DNA from: Rhodoplanes roseus
Lineage (GTDB): Bacteria > Pseudomonadota > Alphaproteobacteria > Rhizobiales > Xanthobacteraceae
Direction: 5' to 3'
NCBI RefSeq assembly: GCF_003258865.1
Contig: NZ_NPEX01000007.1
Location: 1 to 58,015, forward strand
Length of the DNA: 58,015 bases
Shown here piece after piece: positions 35,021-42,897 of this stretch; within the stretch, counting starts at the first letter, position 1, and each line of letters opens with the position of its first letter. The position numbers were made by a program, and so were the translations under genes. The notes under the pieces were generated by a model. That model saw nothing but the letters and a program-made list of their open reading frames with translations. It had not been told where the DNA came from and searched no databases.

Positions 35021-35284
35021 ATGAACAACGACACCACTCTCCGCACCCCCGCCATCTCGGAAGAGGCGCTGGCGCATCTCGGTGACGGTCGCATCGCCTA
35101 CGTCAAGGCGATCCGCTCCGAGGACCTGCCCGGGCTGTTCCCGCAGGCGCCTCAGGTGGCGCCGGGAGTACGTCTGTTCGCGCTGCACGCCGCGGACGGC
35201 ACGCCGATCATGATCACGGACAGTCGCGAGGCCGCGGTCGCCAATGCCTGGAGCCACGAGCTCGAGGCCGTGAGCGTCCACTGA
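35021..35284 (+). CDS. DUF1150 family protein
   Basis: An 87-residue soluble protein whose LAHLGDGRIAYVKAIRSEDL and LFALHAADGTPIMITDSREA blocks define DUF1150. The family occurs almost only in alphaproteobacteria next to hsp20, as here, suggesting a heat-shock-linked function. GGAG precedes the ATG. No catalytic motif is visible. Confidence 0.92.
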   Translation: MNNDTTLRTPAISEEALAHLGDGRIAYVKAIRSEDLPGLFPQAPQVAPGVRLFALHAADGTPIMITDSREAAVANAWSHELEAVSVH

Positions 35285-35335
35285 CGCCGGCGTCCGGCCT
35301 CGGCCGCAAGGACGTCACGACAAATCCTTGGACCG

Positions 35336-35356
35336 TGCCCGGCCTCGCGCCGGGCA
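35336..35356. terminator. Hairpin between DUF1150 and ptsN (convergent genes)
   Basis: TGCCCGGC-CTCGC-GCCGGGCA is a perfect 8-bp stem followed by TTGTCGTT on the plus strand. It lies 52 bp after the DUF1150 stop. A near-identical hairpin occurs at 55175-55197. Confidence 0.65.
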
Positions 35357-35457
35357 TTGTCGTTATGGGGGCAGTGTCGTTGTGAGGGCAGTGTGTCGGT
35401 GTGGCGCCAGTGTCGCCGAAAGACGTGCTCTGGAACGCGACCGGCGGAGGTCGTCGG

Positions 35458-35916
35458 TCAGGCGACGGGCGGCGGCATCGCCAACACGGCGTAGAGCGCC
35501 TCGCGGTCCTGCGAATCACGCAACATGCGCGTGATCTCCGGCTCGCGCAGCATGCGGGCGACCCGGGCCAGCGCCTTGAGGTGATCGGCCCCGGCGCTCT
35601 CCGGCGCGAGCAGCAGAAAGACGAGATCGACCGGCTGCCCGTCGAGCGCCTCGAAGTCGATCGGCCGGTCGAGCCGAGCGAACAGCCCGAACAGCTTCTC
35701 CAGCCTCGGCAGCTTGCCGTGCGGGATGGCGATGCCGTTGCCGATCGCGGTCGAGCCCAGCCGCTCGCGCTGCATCAGCACCTCGAGGATCTCGCGCTCG
35801 GTGCGGCCGGTGAGTTCGGCAGCACGCTCGGCGAGCTCCTGCAGGGCCTGCTTCTTGTTGTTGACCTTGAGCGCCGGAATGACCGCTTGCGGCGCAACGA
35901 GATCGTTCAGCGGCAT
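35458..35916 (-). CDS. ptsN: PTS IIA-like nitrogen-regulatory protein PtsN
   Basis: A 152-residue EIIA-Ntr protein. The phosphorylated His is H66 in NGIAIPHGKL. The start at 35916 (MPLNDLVAPQAVIPALKVNN) gives the family length; a longer reading from 35955 adds 13 residues without homology features. It receives phosphate from the PtsP-NPr chain and regulates potassium transport, nitrogen and stress responses. In many relatives hpf and rpoN lie upstream; here a TauE-type permease is divergent instead. Confidence 0.92.
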   Translation of the reverse strand: MPLNDLVAPQAVIPALKVNNKKQALQELAERAAELTGRTEREILEVLMQRERLGSTAIGNGIAIPHGKLPRLEKLFGLFARLDRPIDFEALDGQPVDLVFLLLAPESAGADHLKALARVARMLREPEITRMLRDSQDREALYAVLAMPPPVA

Positions 35917-36217
35917 GGAACGGTCCGACTCGGGGAAACGATGCTCGGCGCTCACCCAGGGGGCGACGGCGCGCGGACGATAGGGACCGCTCCGGGCCGC
36001 GTCAATAGCCGCTCGGGCAGTCCGGAACAGCGGTGGACAGAGATCCGGGGTTTTGCCGGAGGCACCGCAGTCATACTGCTTTCGTCTTTAGAATCAGTGA
36101 CATGTACGTTTAGGCCAGAAACGCGCGGGGCTGAGCGGCCGGCCCCGCCGGTTTGCGCGACCGGCCAGCCCGTGCGAAAGCTCGGATATCCCGCAGAGCC
36201 AGACCGGACGACAGGCG
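35917..36217. other. Divergent intergenic region, 301 bp
   Basis: It separates ptsN from the TauE-type permease gene and should hold both promoters. An AT-richer patch at 36070-36115 is the best place for them, but I see no clear -35/-10 pair. Nothing protein-like is seen. Confidence 0.5.
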
Positions 36218-36976
36218 ATGGGTCTCGATGCGCTTCCCTCGCTGGATCAGATCGCGGTCGCACTGCCGACCGTGGCAGCCGCCTATGTGATCTTCGGGAT
36301 CGCAGGCTTCGGAACCGCGCTGATCGCCGCCCCGGTGCTGGCCCACTCCATGCCGGTGGCCGCCATCGTCCCCATGCTGGCCCTGCTCGACTGTGCGGCC
36401 GCGATCGTCAACGGCATCCGCATCGGCGACAAGGTCGCGCGGGACGAGCTGTTCACGCTGGTGCCGCTGATGGTGGCCGGCAGCCTGGTCGGCGCCGCCT
36501 TGCTGCTGATCGTGCCGCCGCGGCCGATGATGCTGGCGCTCGGCGTGTTCGTGGTCGCCTACGCGATCTACGCCCTCTCCGCCCGGCCCGCGACGAAACG
36601 GCTGCCCCGCATCTGGGTGCTGCCCTTCGGCGGCATCGGCGGGATCGTCAGCGCCATGTTCGGCAGCGGCGGCTTCATCTACGCGATCTATCTCGGCCGC
36701 CGTCTCGACGACAAGGACGCGATCCGGGCCACGCAGAGCGCGCTGATCGGACTGAGCACGCTGACCCGCGCCACCATCTTCGCCCTGGCGGGCCTGTACA
36801 CGGACGGGAAGCTCCTGGTGCTGGCGCTGCTGCTGGTGCCCGGCATGCTGCTCGGCACCTGGGTCGGCCACCACATCACGCTGCGGCTGACGCGTGATCA
36901 GTTCCTGCGGATCCTCTACGTCGTCCTGATCGCCTCCGGCGTCACGCTGGTGATCCGGGCGACGATGGCCGGCTGA
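36218..36976 (+). CDS. TauE/SafE family sulfite or organic anion exporter
   Basis: A 252-residue membrane protein with about eight hydrophobic segments. IFGIAGFGTALIAAPVLAHS in helix 1 and GGIGGIVSAMFGSGGFIYAI in the second half are the duplicated TauE motifs. Members move sulfite, sulfoacetate or other small anions across the inner membrane. No sulfonate gene is nearby, so the substrate stays open. Confidence 0.9.
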   Translation: MGLDALPSLDQIAVALPTVAAAYVIFGIAGFGTALIAAPVLAHSMPVAAIVPMLALLDCAAAIVNGIRIGDKVARDELFTLVPLMVAGSLVGAALLLIVPPRPMMLALGVFVVAYAIYALSARPATKRLPRIWVLPFGGIGGIVSAMFGSGGFIYAIYLGRRLDDKDAIRATQSALIGLSTLTRATIFALAGLYTDGKLLVLALLLVPGMLLGTWVGHHITLRLTRDQFLRILYVVLIASGVTLVIRATMAG

Positions 36977-37129
36977 GATCGGCCGCGACGATCCGCGATC
37001 CCGCACTGCAGCAAGCGCGATCCACGCTTCGCCGGCACTTCGCCTCGCGCGACGCCGTCGGCGCGCGTCGACGTCGAGTGCTGCATCACGACATGGAAGC
37101 TCTGCAAAGCGGGTCTAGCCGGCCCGTTG

Positions 37130-37147
37130 ACGCCGCATAGGCGGCGT
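37130..37147. promoter_or_regulatory. Short palindromic hairpin upstream of the uptake genes
   Basis: ACGCCGC-ATAG-GCGGCGT is a perfect 7-bp inverted repeat 40 bp before the dehydrogenase start. It could be an operator or an RNA hairpin in the leader; the sequence does not decide. Confidence 0.35.
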
Positions 37148-37187
37148 GATGACCTCGATCAACGTCTCAAGAAAATCGGGGGTTGAT

Positions 37188-38303
37188 ATGAAGGGTCGGA
37201 CGCCGAAGAAGCTCGGGCTCGCGATCGTCGGAGCCGGTCGCGTGGGCCTGTTCCGCGGCGAGGTGGCGACCCGTCATCCGTCGGTCGAATGGATCGGCAT
37301 CGCCGAGCTCAACCCGAACCGCGCCGCGTCGGTCGCCGAGGCGATCGGCGCCGACTTCGTCACCAACAGTCACCGGGAGCTGCTGGCGCGTCCGGAGGTG
37401 AACTGCGTCATCGTCGCCACCGACGAGCATCTCCACATCGATCCGGTGATGGCGGCGATCGAGCGCGGCCTGCCGATGCTGATCGAGAAGCCGCTCGCCA
37501 CCGACCTCGCCGGCTCGGCCAAGCTTCTGGCCGAGATCGAGAAGGCCGGACTCGACGCTGTGGTCGGCTACACCCAGCGCTTCCGCCGCCGCTGGCTCGC
37601 CGCGCGGGAGAAGTGCCGGACGGGGGCTCTGGGAGAGGTCGAGCTCGTCACCTCCCGGGCGTTCATGAACCGGCTGGTCGCGATCGACAACTACAAGCGC
37701 ACCGACGATCCGGCGACGATCTCGCCGCTGGTGATCTCCGGCACCCACGCGCTCGACATCTGCATGTGGTGCCTCGACGGCAAGACCCCCACCGAGGTCT
37801 ATGCCCGCTCGGTCGACAAGGTCCTGGGCCCGCTCTACCAGGGCATCGACGCGACCGCCGGAATGATCATGTTCTCGGACGGCACCGTCTATCACCTGAG
37901 CATCTCCTGGGCCATGCCGGTGACCTGGCCGGCCGCCGTCTACAGCCTGGAGGTCGGCATCGCCGGCACCACCGGCGTTCTCACGATCGACGACACCCAT
38001 CGCGACATCGTGCTGGCCGTCTCCAAGCCGCAGGCCGAGGGCTACAATCCGGATGCCAGCCGGCTCGTCGACTTCATGGGCAGCTACCCGCCCGGCGACA
38101 TGGCGATGGGCGAGCTGCGCGGGCCGATGGCGGAAGAGACCATGTCGTGGCTCAACCGCATGGCGCTCGGCATTCCGACCGTCGCGGCCACGGCGGCCGA
38201 GGCGCACCGGAACCTGATGCTGACCAAGGCGCTCGATCTTTCGGCCAAGCTGAAGAAGTCGGTCGCGCTCCCGCTCGACCCCGCCGCGCTCGCAGCGGCC
38301 TGA
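37188..38303 (+). CDS. Gfo/Idh/MocA family NAD(P)-dependent oxidoreductase
   Basis: A 371-residue dehydrogenase. The Rossmann motif is AIVGAGRVGLFRG and the conserved catalytic-lysine motif is LIEKPLATD. The C-terminal half has TRAFMN-like and SGTHALDICMWCLDG blocks of the GFO_IDH_MocA C-terminal domain. It resembles inositol 2-dehydrogenases and uronate or glucoside oxidoreductases. The ATG at 37188 is preferred over upstream starts. It precedes tctCBA by 76 bp on the same strand, so it likely acts on the sugar acid that the transporter brings in. Confidence 0.9.
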   Translation: MKGRTPKKLGLAIVGAGRVGLFRGEVATRHPSVEWIGIAELNPNRAASVAEAIGADFVTNSHRELLARPEVNCVIVATDEHLHIDPVMAAIERGLPMLIEKPLATDLAGSAKLLAEIEKAGLDAVVGYTQRFRRRWLAAREKCRTGALGEVELVTSRAFMNRLVAIDNYKRTDDPATISPLVISGTHALDICMWCLDGKTPTEVYARSVDKVLGPLYQGIDATAGMIMFSDGTVYHLSISWAMPVTWPAAVYSLEVGIAGTTGVLTIDDTHRDIVLAVSKPQAEGYNPDASRLVDFMGSYPPGDMAMGELRGPMAEETMSWLNRMALGIPTVAATAAEAHRNLMLTKALDLSAKLKKSVALPLDPAALAAA

Positions 38304-38379
38304 CCTCCGTCCGACGGGACGACGCCCCGTCCACGCCCTACCAAGCTCCGCAAGAGACGCATTTGGAGGAACAACCAGG

Positions 38380-39378
38380 ATGAATCGTCGACAAGCCCTG
38401 GGGCTGCTCGGGACCGCCTGCGCGGTCGCGTTCTGCCCGGTGACCGGCGCCTTCGCGGCCGAGGACCCGTCCAAGTACCCGAGCCAGCCGGTGCGCTCGA
38501 TCGTACCGTTCGCGCCCGGCGGCGCCTCCGACTTCGCGATGCGGCTGCTGCAGCCGACGATGTCGCAGGCGCTCGGCCAGCAGGTGATCATCGAGAACCG
38601 CGCCGGCGCGGCCGGCAATGTCGGCATGGACGTGGCGGGGCGCGCCGCGCCGGACGGCTACACGATCTTCTTCGGCAACGTCGGAACCGTGTCGATCAAT
38701 CCGACCCTGTTCCCGGACATGTCCGTGAAGCCCGACAAGGCTTTCATCCCGGTGTCGGTCGCCTCGGAAACGCCGAGCGTGTACATCGCCAATCCGAAGT
38801 TCCCGCCCAACACCGTCAAGGAGCTGATCGAGTACGTGAAGGCGCGCCCCGGCAAGGTGAACTTCGCCTCTCCGGGCAGCGGCAGCGTCGACCGGCTCGA
38901 GATGGAGCTGTTCCGCAAGGCCGCCGGGCTCGACATGAATCACGTCCCCTACAAGGGCGGGGCCGGCCCCGCCGTGGCCGACATCCTGGGCGGGCATGTG
39001 GAGCTGATGTCGGTCACGCTGCCGTCGGCGATGCCGCACATCAAGTCCGGCCGGGTCAAGGTGCTGGCGATCACCAGCAAGGAGCGGAGCCCGGCCCTGC
39101 CCGACGTGCCGACCGTGGTCGAGCTCGGCTATCCGGACATCGTCGCGACCTCGTGGCAGGGCTTCCTGGTGCCGACCGGCACGCCGCGCCCGATCGTCGA
39201 CAAGCTGTTCCAGGCGATCGCCAAGGCGGTGGCCGATCCGTCGGTCAAGCAGCGCATGCTGGAGGGCGGCGTCACCGCCGTGGCCAGTGAATCGCCCGAG
39301 GCGTTCAAGGCCTATATCGACAAGGAAACGGCACGCTGGGCCGTGGTCGTGAAGGAGTCCGGCGCCGTGCCGGACTGA
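38380..39378 (+). CDS. tctC: Tripartite tricarboxylate transporter substrate-binding protein (Bug family)
   Basis: A 332-residue periplasmic protein. A signal peptide (NRRQALGLLGTACAVAFCPV) has a possible twin-arginine feature. The Bug family motifs are RSIVPFAPGGASDFAMRLL, GQQVIIENRAGAAGNVG and HVPYKGGAGPAVADILGGHV. GGAGGA lies 8 bases before the ATG. It is the first gene of a tctCBA set and would capture a carboxylate; the surrounding uronate genes suggest a sugar acid or oligouronide. Confidence 0.94.
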   Translation: MNRRQALGLLGTACAVAFCPVTGAFAAEDPSKYPSQPVRSIVPFAPGGASDFAMRLLQPTMSQALGQQVIIENRAGAAGNVGMDVAGRAAPDGYTIFFGNVGTVSINPTLFPDMSVKPDKAFIPVSVASETPSVYIANPKFPPNTVKELIEYVKARPGKVNFASPGSGSVDRLEMELFRKAAGLDMNHVPYKGGAGPAVADILGGHVELMSVTLPSAMPHIKSGRVKVLAITSKERSPALPDVPTVVELGYPDIVATSWQGFLVPTGTPRPIVDKLFQAIAKAVADPSVKQRMLEGGVTAVASESPEAFKAYIDKETARWAVVVKESGAVPD

Positions 39379-39494
39379 GCCGCCGATCCGATGCGGCCGG
39401 GCGGCACCGTCCGGCCGCACAGCTCCAATGGCGTCCGCGTCGCGCTTGATCCCGCGCGAGCGTGACTTGCTGTTCGACTGCGAAGGGGGCCCTC

Positions 39495-39941
39495 GTGCGC
39501 ATTCGCCTGTCCACTGATTTCGTCACCGGTCTGATCTTCGTGTCGCTCGGCCTCTTCGCCATCGCGTATGGCTGGAACTATCCGCTGGGAACGCCGTCGC
39601 GGATCGGGCCCGGCTACTATCCGCTGCTGGTGAGCTCTGGCCTGGTCCTGCTCGGCGCGATCCTGATCGGGCGCTCGCTCTTCGTTCCCGGCAATCCCAT
39701 CGAAGGGATGGCGCTCCGGCCGCTGCTGTTCGTGCTGGCCGGCACCTTCCTGTTCGGCCTGCTGGTCGAGAAGGCGGGCTTCGTGATCTCGGGCGTGCTG
39801 GTCGTGGTGTTCGCCCGGCTCGCCGACCACGACTTCCGGCCGGTCGAGGTCGGCTTGTTGGCGGCCGTTCTCGTGACCTTCATCGGAGCGTTGTTCTGGC
39901 TGGGCCTGAGCCTGCCGCTTCGCCCCTTCCCGCAGTGGTGA
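39495..39941 (+). CDS. tctB: Tripartite tricarboxylate transporter small membrane subunit
   Basis: A 148-residue protein with four hydrophobic segments and the TctB pattern (FVTGLIFVSLGLFAIAYGWN, IGPGYYPLLVSSGLVLLGAI). The GTG at 39495 lies 5 bases after GGGGGC; an ATG upstream at 39462 would add a polar leader unlike the family. It lies between the binding protein and the large channel subunit, with 10 bp to the latter. Confidence 0.88.
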   Translation: MRIRLSTDFVTGLIFVSLGLFAIAYGWNYPLGTPSRIGPGYYPLLVSSGLVLLGAILIGRSLFVPGNPIEGMALRPLLFVLAGTFLFGLLVEKAGFVISGVLVVVFARLADHDFRPVEVGLLAAVLVTFIGALFWLGLSLPLRPFPQW

Positions 39942-39951
39942 GGACTCTCCG

Positions 39952-41460
39952 ATGGACGTTCTGAGCAATCTCGGCCTCGGCTTCACGGTCGCGCTGGAGC
40001 CGATCAACCTGATGTACGCCTTCCTGGGCGTGCTGCTCGGCACCGCGATCGGCGTGCTGCCGGGCCTCGGCCCGGTGGCGACCATCTCGATCCTGCTGCC
40101 CGTCACCTTCACGCTGCAGCCGCAGTCCGCCATCATCATGCTGGCCGGCATCTATTACGGCGCCGCCTATGGCGGCTCGACCACCGCGATCCTGGTCAAC
40201 CTGCCGGGCGAATCGTCTTCTGTGGTGACGACGCTCGACGGCTATCAGATGGCGCGCCAAGGCAAGGCCGGCCTCGCGCTCGCCACCGCCGCCTTGTCCT
40301 CCTTCATGGCCGGCACGATCGCCACCTTCATCATCGCCTTCGCGGCGCCCGCGCTCGCCGAGTTCGCGCTCGACTTCGGCCCCGCCGACTACTTCTCGCT
40401 GATGGTGTTCGGCCTGGTCGCGGCCGTCATCCTGGCGCACGGCTCGGTCGTCAAGGCGATCGGCATGATCCTGGTCGGCATCCTGCTCGGCACCATGGGC
40501 ATCGACGTCAATTCCAGCCTGCCGCGCTTCACCTTCGGGGTGCCGCAGTTCGGCGACGGCATCGACTTCGCCGTCATCGCCATGGGCATCTTCGGCATCG
40601 GCGAGACCATCTCGAATCTCGGCCGGGGCGCCGAGGCCCGCGAGTACGTGAAGGACTACAAGGGCCTGTGGCCGTCACCGCACGACCTCAAGGACATCGT
40701 GAAGCCGGCGCTGCGCGGCACCTTCCTGGGTGCCGCACTCGGCATCCTGCCGGGTGGCGGGCCGGTGCTCGCCTCGTTCTCGGCCTATGCGCTGGAGAAG
40801 CGCATCGCCGCAGATCCGGATCGCTTCGGCCGCGGCGCCATCGAGGGCGTCGCCTCGCCCGAGGCGGCCAACAATTCGGCCTCGCAGACGGCCTTCATTC
40901 CGCTGCTCACGCTGGGCCTGCCCGCGAGCCCCGTGATGGCCCTGATGGTCGGCGCGCTGATGATGCACGGCCTCTACGCCGGCCCGCAGCTGATCGCCGA
41001 GAAGCCGGAGCTGTTCTGGGGCCTGGTCGCCAGCATGTGGATCGGCAACCTGCTGCTCGTCGTTCTCAACCTGCCGCTGGTCGGCTTCTGGGCGAAGCTG
41101 CTGACGGTGCCCTACCGTCTGCTCTATCCATCGATCCTGCTGATCTGCTGCATCGGCGTCTACTCGATCCGGAACGACGCGCTGGACGTCATCGTGGCGA
41201 GCGTCTTCGGCCTCGTCGGCTACGTTCTCACGCGTCTGGAATGCGAGCCGGCACCGCTTCTGCTCGGCTTCATCCTGGGGCCGCTGATCGAGGAGAACCT
41301 GCGCCGTGCGCTGCTGATCTCGCACGGCAGCCCGAGCGTGTTCGTCACCCGCCCGATCAGCGCCGTGTTCCTGGCGCTGACCGCCGTCGTGATCCTGATC
41401 CTGCTGCTCCCGGCGATCCGGGCAGGCCGCGAAAAGGTGTTCGTGGAAGACGCGAGCTGA
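39952..41460 (+). CDS. tctA: Tripartite tricarboxylate transporter large permease subunit
   Basis: A 502-residue permease with about twelve hydrophobic segments. GVLLGTAIGVLPGLGPVATI and AAYGGSTTAILVNLPGESSS are the TctA signature, repeated in part as GILPGGGPVLASFSAYALEK. It forms the sodium- or proton-driven channel with TctB. It converges on a minus-strand set of catabolic genes. Confidence 0.95.
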   Translation: MDVLSNLGLGFTVALEPINLMYAFLGVLLGTAIGVLPGLGPVATISILLPVTFTLQPQSAIIMLAGIYYGAAYGGSTTAILVNLPGESSSVVTTLDGYQMARQGKAGLALATAALSSFMAGTIATFIIAFAAPALAEFALDFGPADYFSLMVFGLVAAVILAHGSVVKAIGMILVGILLGTMGIDVNSSLPRFTFGVPQFGDGIDFAVIAMGIFGIGETISNLGRGAEAREYVKDYKGLWPSPHDLKDIVKPALRGTFLGAALGILPGGGPVLASFSAYALEKRIAADPDRFGRGAIEGVASPEAANNSASQTAFIPLLTLGLPASPVMALMVGALMMHGLYAGPQLIAEKPELFWGLVASMWIGNLLLVVLNLPLVGFWAKLLTVPYRLLYPSILLICCIGVYSIRNDALDVIVASVFGLVGYVLTRLECEPAPLLLGFILGPLIEENLRRALLISHGSPSVFVTRPISAVFLALTAVVILILLLPAIRAGREKVFVEDAS

Positions 41461-41474
41461 GCTGAACGACCGAC

Positions 41475-41492
41475 AGCGCCGTCGTCGGCGCT
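41475..41492. terminator. Hairpin after tctA
   Basis: AGCGCCG-TCGT-CGGCGCT is a perfect 7-bp stem 15 bp after the tctA stop, between convergent genes. No T-run follows. Confidence 0.5.
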
Positions 41493-41499
41493 CGGGGCG

Positions 41500-41760
41500 T
41501 CAGTGCATCTCGGAGAGGAGGCGCGCGATGGTGGCGTCGAACAGCGCCAGGGCGGCGCCGTCCGCGCGCTTGAGCGTGATCAACGAGCCGGCCCCGTGCT
41601 TGGCCGCCGCCGTGTCGAGAAGCGCGAAATAGGCGCAGTCGCGGGTGAGGCTGCTCGCCTCGCCGGCCAGCGAACGGACGGCGTCGAAGACGCCCGAATG
41701 GGTGCCGGCCTGCATGCGGTCGCGAGCCTTCTGCAGCGTCTCGATCACGGTCAACGTCAT
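41500..41760 (-). CDS. Small hypothetical protein, 86 residues
   Basis: The reading from ATG 41760 is MTLTVIETLQKARDRMQAGT to LFDATIARLLSEMH. It is predicted to be soluble and mostly helical, with no known motif. Codon use is typical of the region and the reverse frames are poorer, which supports coding. No good ribosome-binding site is seen. It lies at the end of the uronate-related minus-strand set but 197 bp from the nearest gene, so membership is uncertain. Confidence 0.55.
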   Translation of the reverse strand: MTLTVIETLQKARDRMQAGTHSGVFDAVRSLAGEASSLTRDCAYFALLDTAAAKHGAGSLITLKRADGAALALFDATIARLLSEMH

Positions 41761-41957
41761 GGGAAGGCGGCCCCGGCCCGGTCGTGGATCGGGGTCTGAT
41801 AATGTGAGTCGGCAGCGGGCGGCAGTCCGGACGTTTACGTTCGATGAAGATACGTAGCTGATTTGTCAAAATCGACGGGTGGTGTGGCAGTTCCGCCTCA
41901 CAGAACACGTCCGGGGGCGTAGATCTCGCCGGCAGAGCCGCCTGAACCTGCTGGACG

Positions 41958-42734
41958 CTAAAGTCGGGTGATGGTGAGGCCACCGTCGACGTTGACGACA
42001 GTGCCGGTCGAGAAGACGACGGCCGGGTTCGCCAGCGCCGTCACGGCGGCCGCGATGTCCTCGGGCTTTCCCCAACGCTTCGCCGGCACCAGACCCTGGT
42101 CGATCAGTGCGTCGTACTTAGACACCACTCCAGCCGTCATGTCGGTCTTGATGATGCCGGGCCGGACCTCGAACACGGCGATGCCGTCGCCCGCGAGGCG
42201 GGCGGACAGCCCCTCGACCACCATGGCGAGACCGGCCTTGGAGATGCAGTATTCCAGCCGATTGTTGGACACCATCTCGGCCGAGCAGGACGAGACGACG
42301 ATCAGTGCACGGGGCGTCTCGCTGGGCTTCGCCAGCATGCGGTTGGCCACCGCCTGGGCGAGGAAGAAGGCGCCGCGCAGGTTGACGCCCATCACGTAGT
42401 CGAAGTTGTCGACCGTGGTGGCGAGCACGTCGAGCCGCTGCGGCGGGGCCACGCCGGCGTTGGAGACGAACACGTCGATCGGACCGAGCACAGCCTCGAC
42501 CGCGTCGAGCACGCGCGCGTGGTCGGGAACGTCCTGCACGTTGCCGGCGACGTAGGCGGCCGAGACGCCGTGCGCCTCGAGACTCTTCACGGCGGCCTGC
42601 GCCACCTCGTCGTCCCGCGTCCCCGTGATGGCGACGTCGTAGCCGTCGCGTGCCAATCCCTCGGCGACGGCGAGCCCGATGCCGCGGCGTCCGCCCGTGA
42701 CCAGCGCGACGCGCCGCCCGCTCTTTCGATTCAT
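41958..42734 (-). CDS. Short-chain dehydrogenase/reductase
   Basis: A 258-residue classical SDR. The cofactor motif is TGGRRGIG, the NAG motif is VSNAGVAPP, and the catalytic residues are the Ser in VVSSCSAEM and YCISK (YxxxK). The ATG at 42734 follows GGAGATAC. Position beside GH88, KdgK and Eda genes suggests a sugar-acid dehydrogenase such as KduD (2-dehydro-3-deoxy-D-gluconate 5-dehydrogenase), but the sequence itself only supports an SDR. Confidence 0.9.
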   Translation of the reverse strand: MNRKSGRRVALVTGGRRGIGLAVAEGLARDGYDVAITGTRDDEVAQAAVKSLEAHGVSAAYVAGNVQDVPDHARVLDAVEAVLGPIDVFVSNAGVAPPQRLDVLATTVDNFDYVMGVNLRGAFFLAQAVANRMLAKPSETPRALIVVSSCSAEMVSNNRLEYCISKAGLAMVVEGLSARLAGDGIAVFEVRPGIIKTDMTAGVVSKYDALIDQGLVPAKRWGKPEDIAAAVTALANPAVVFSTGTVVNVDGGLTITRL

Positions 42735-42790
42735 GACGTATCTCCTCGCCGTCGACCGGCGTTCTTGCTCCGACTCCCTCGGCCTCGTGG

Positions 42791-42867
42791 TGAGGAGCGC
42801 TCGCAGAGCGCGTCTCGAACCATGGGCCGCCCCCACCCTTCGAGACGCCCGCTGCGCGGGCTCCTCA
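42791..42867. repeat. Palindromic intergenic repeat
   Basis: Two 29-bp arms (42791-42819 and 42839-42867) share TGAGGAGC, CGCAG and GCGTCTCGAA in inverted order. The element resembles the abundant GAGGAGCCCGC...GCGGGCGTCTCGAA palindromes scattered between genes in Bradyrhizobium relatives. It lies between the GH88 and SDR genes. Confidence 0.75.
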
Positions 42868-42897
42868 GGGTGAGGGGGGAGTTAGTTCATCCGACCA

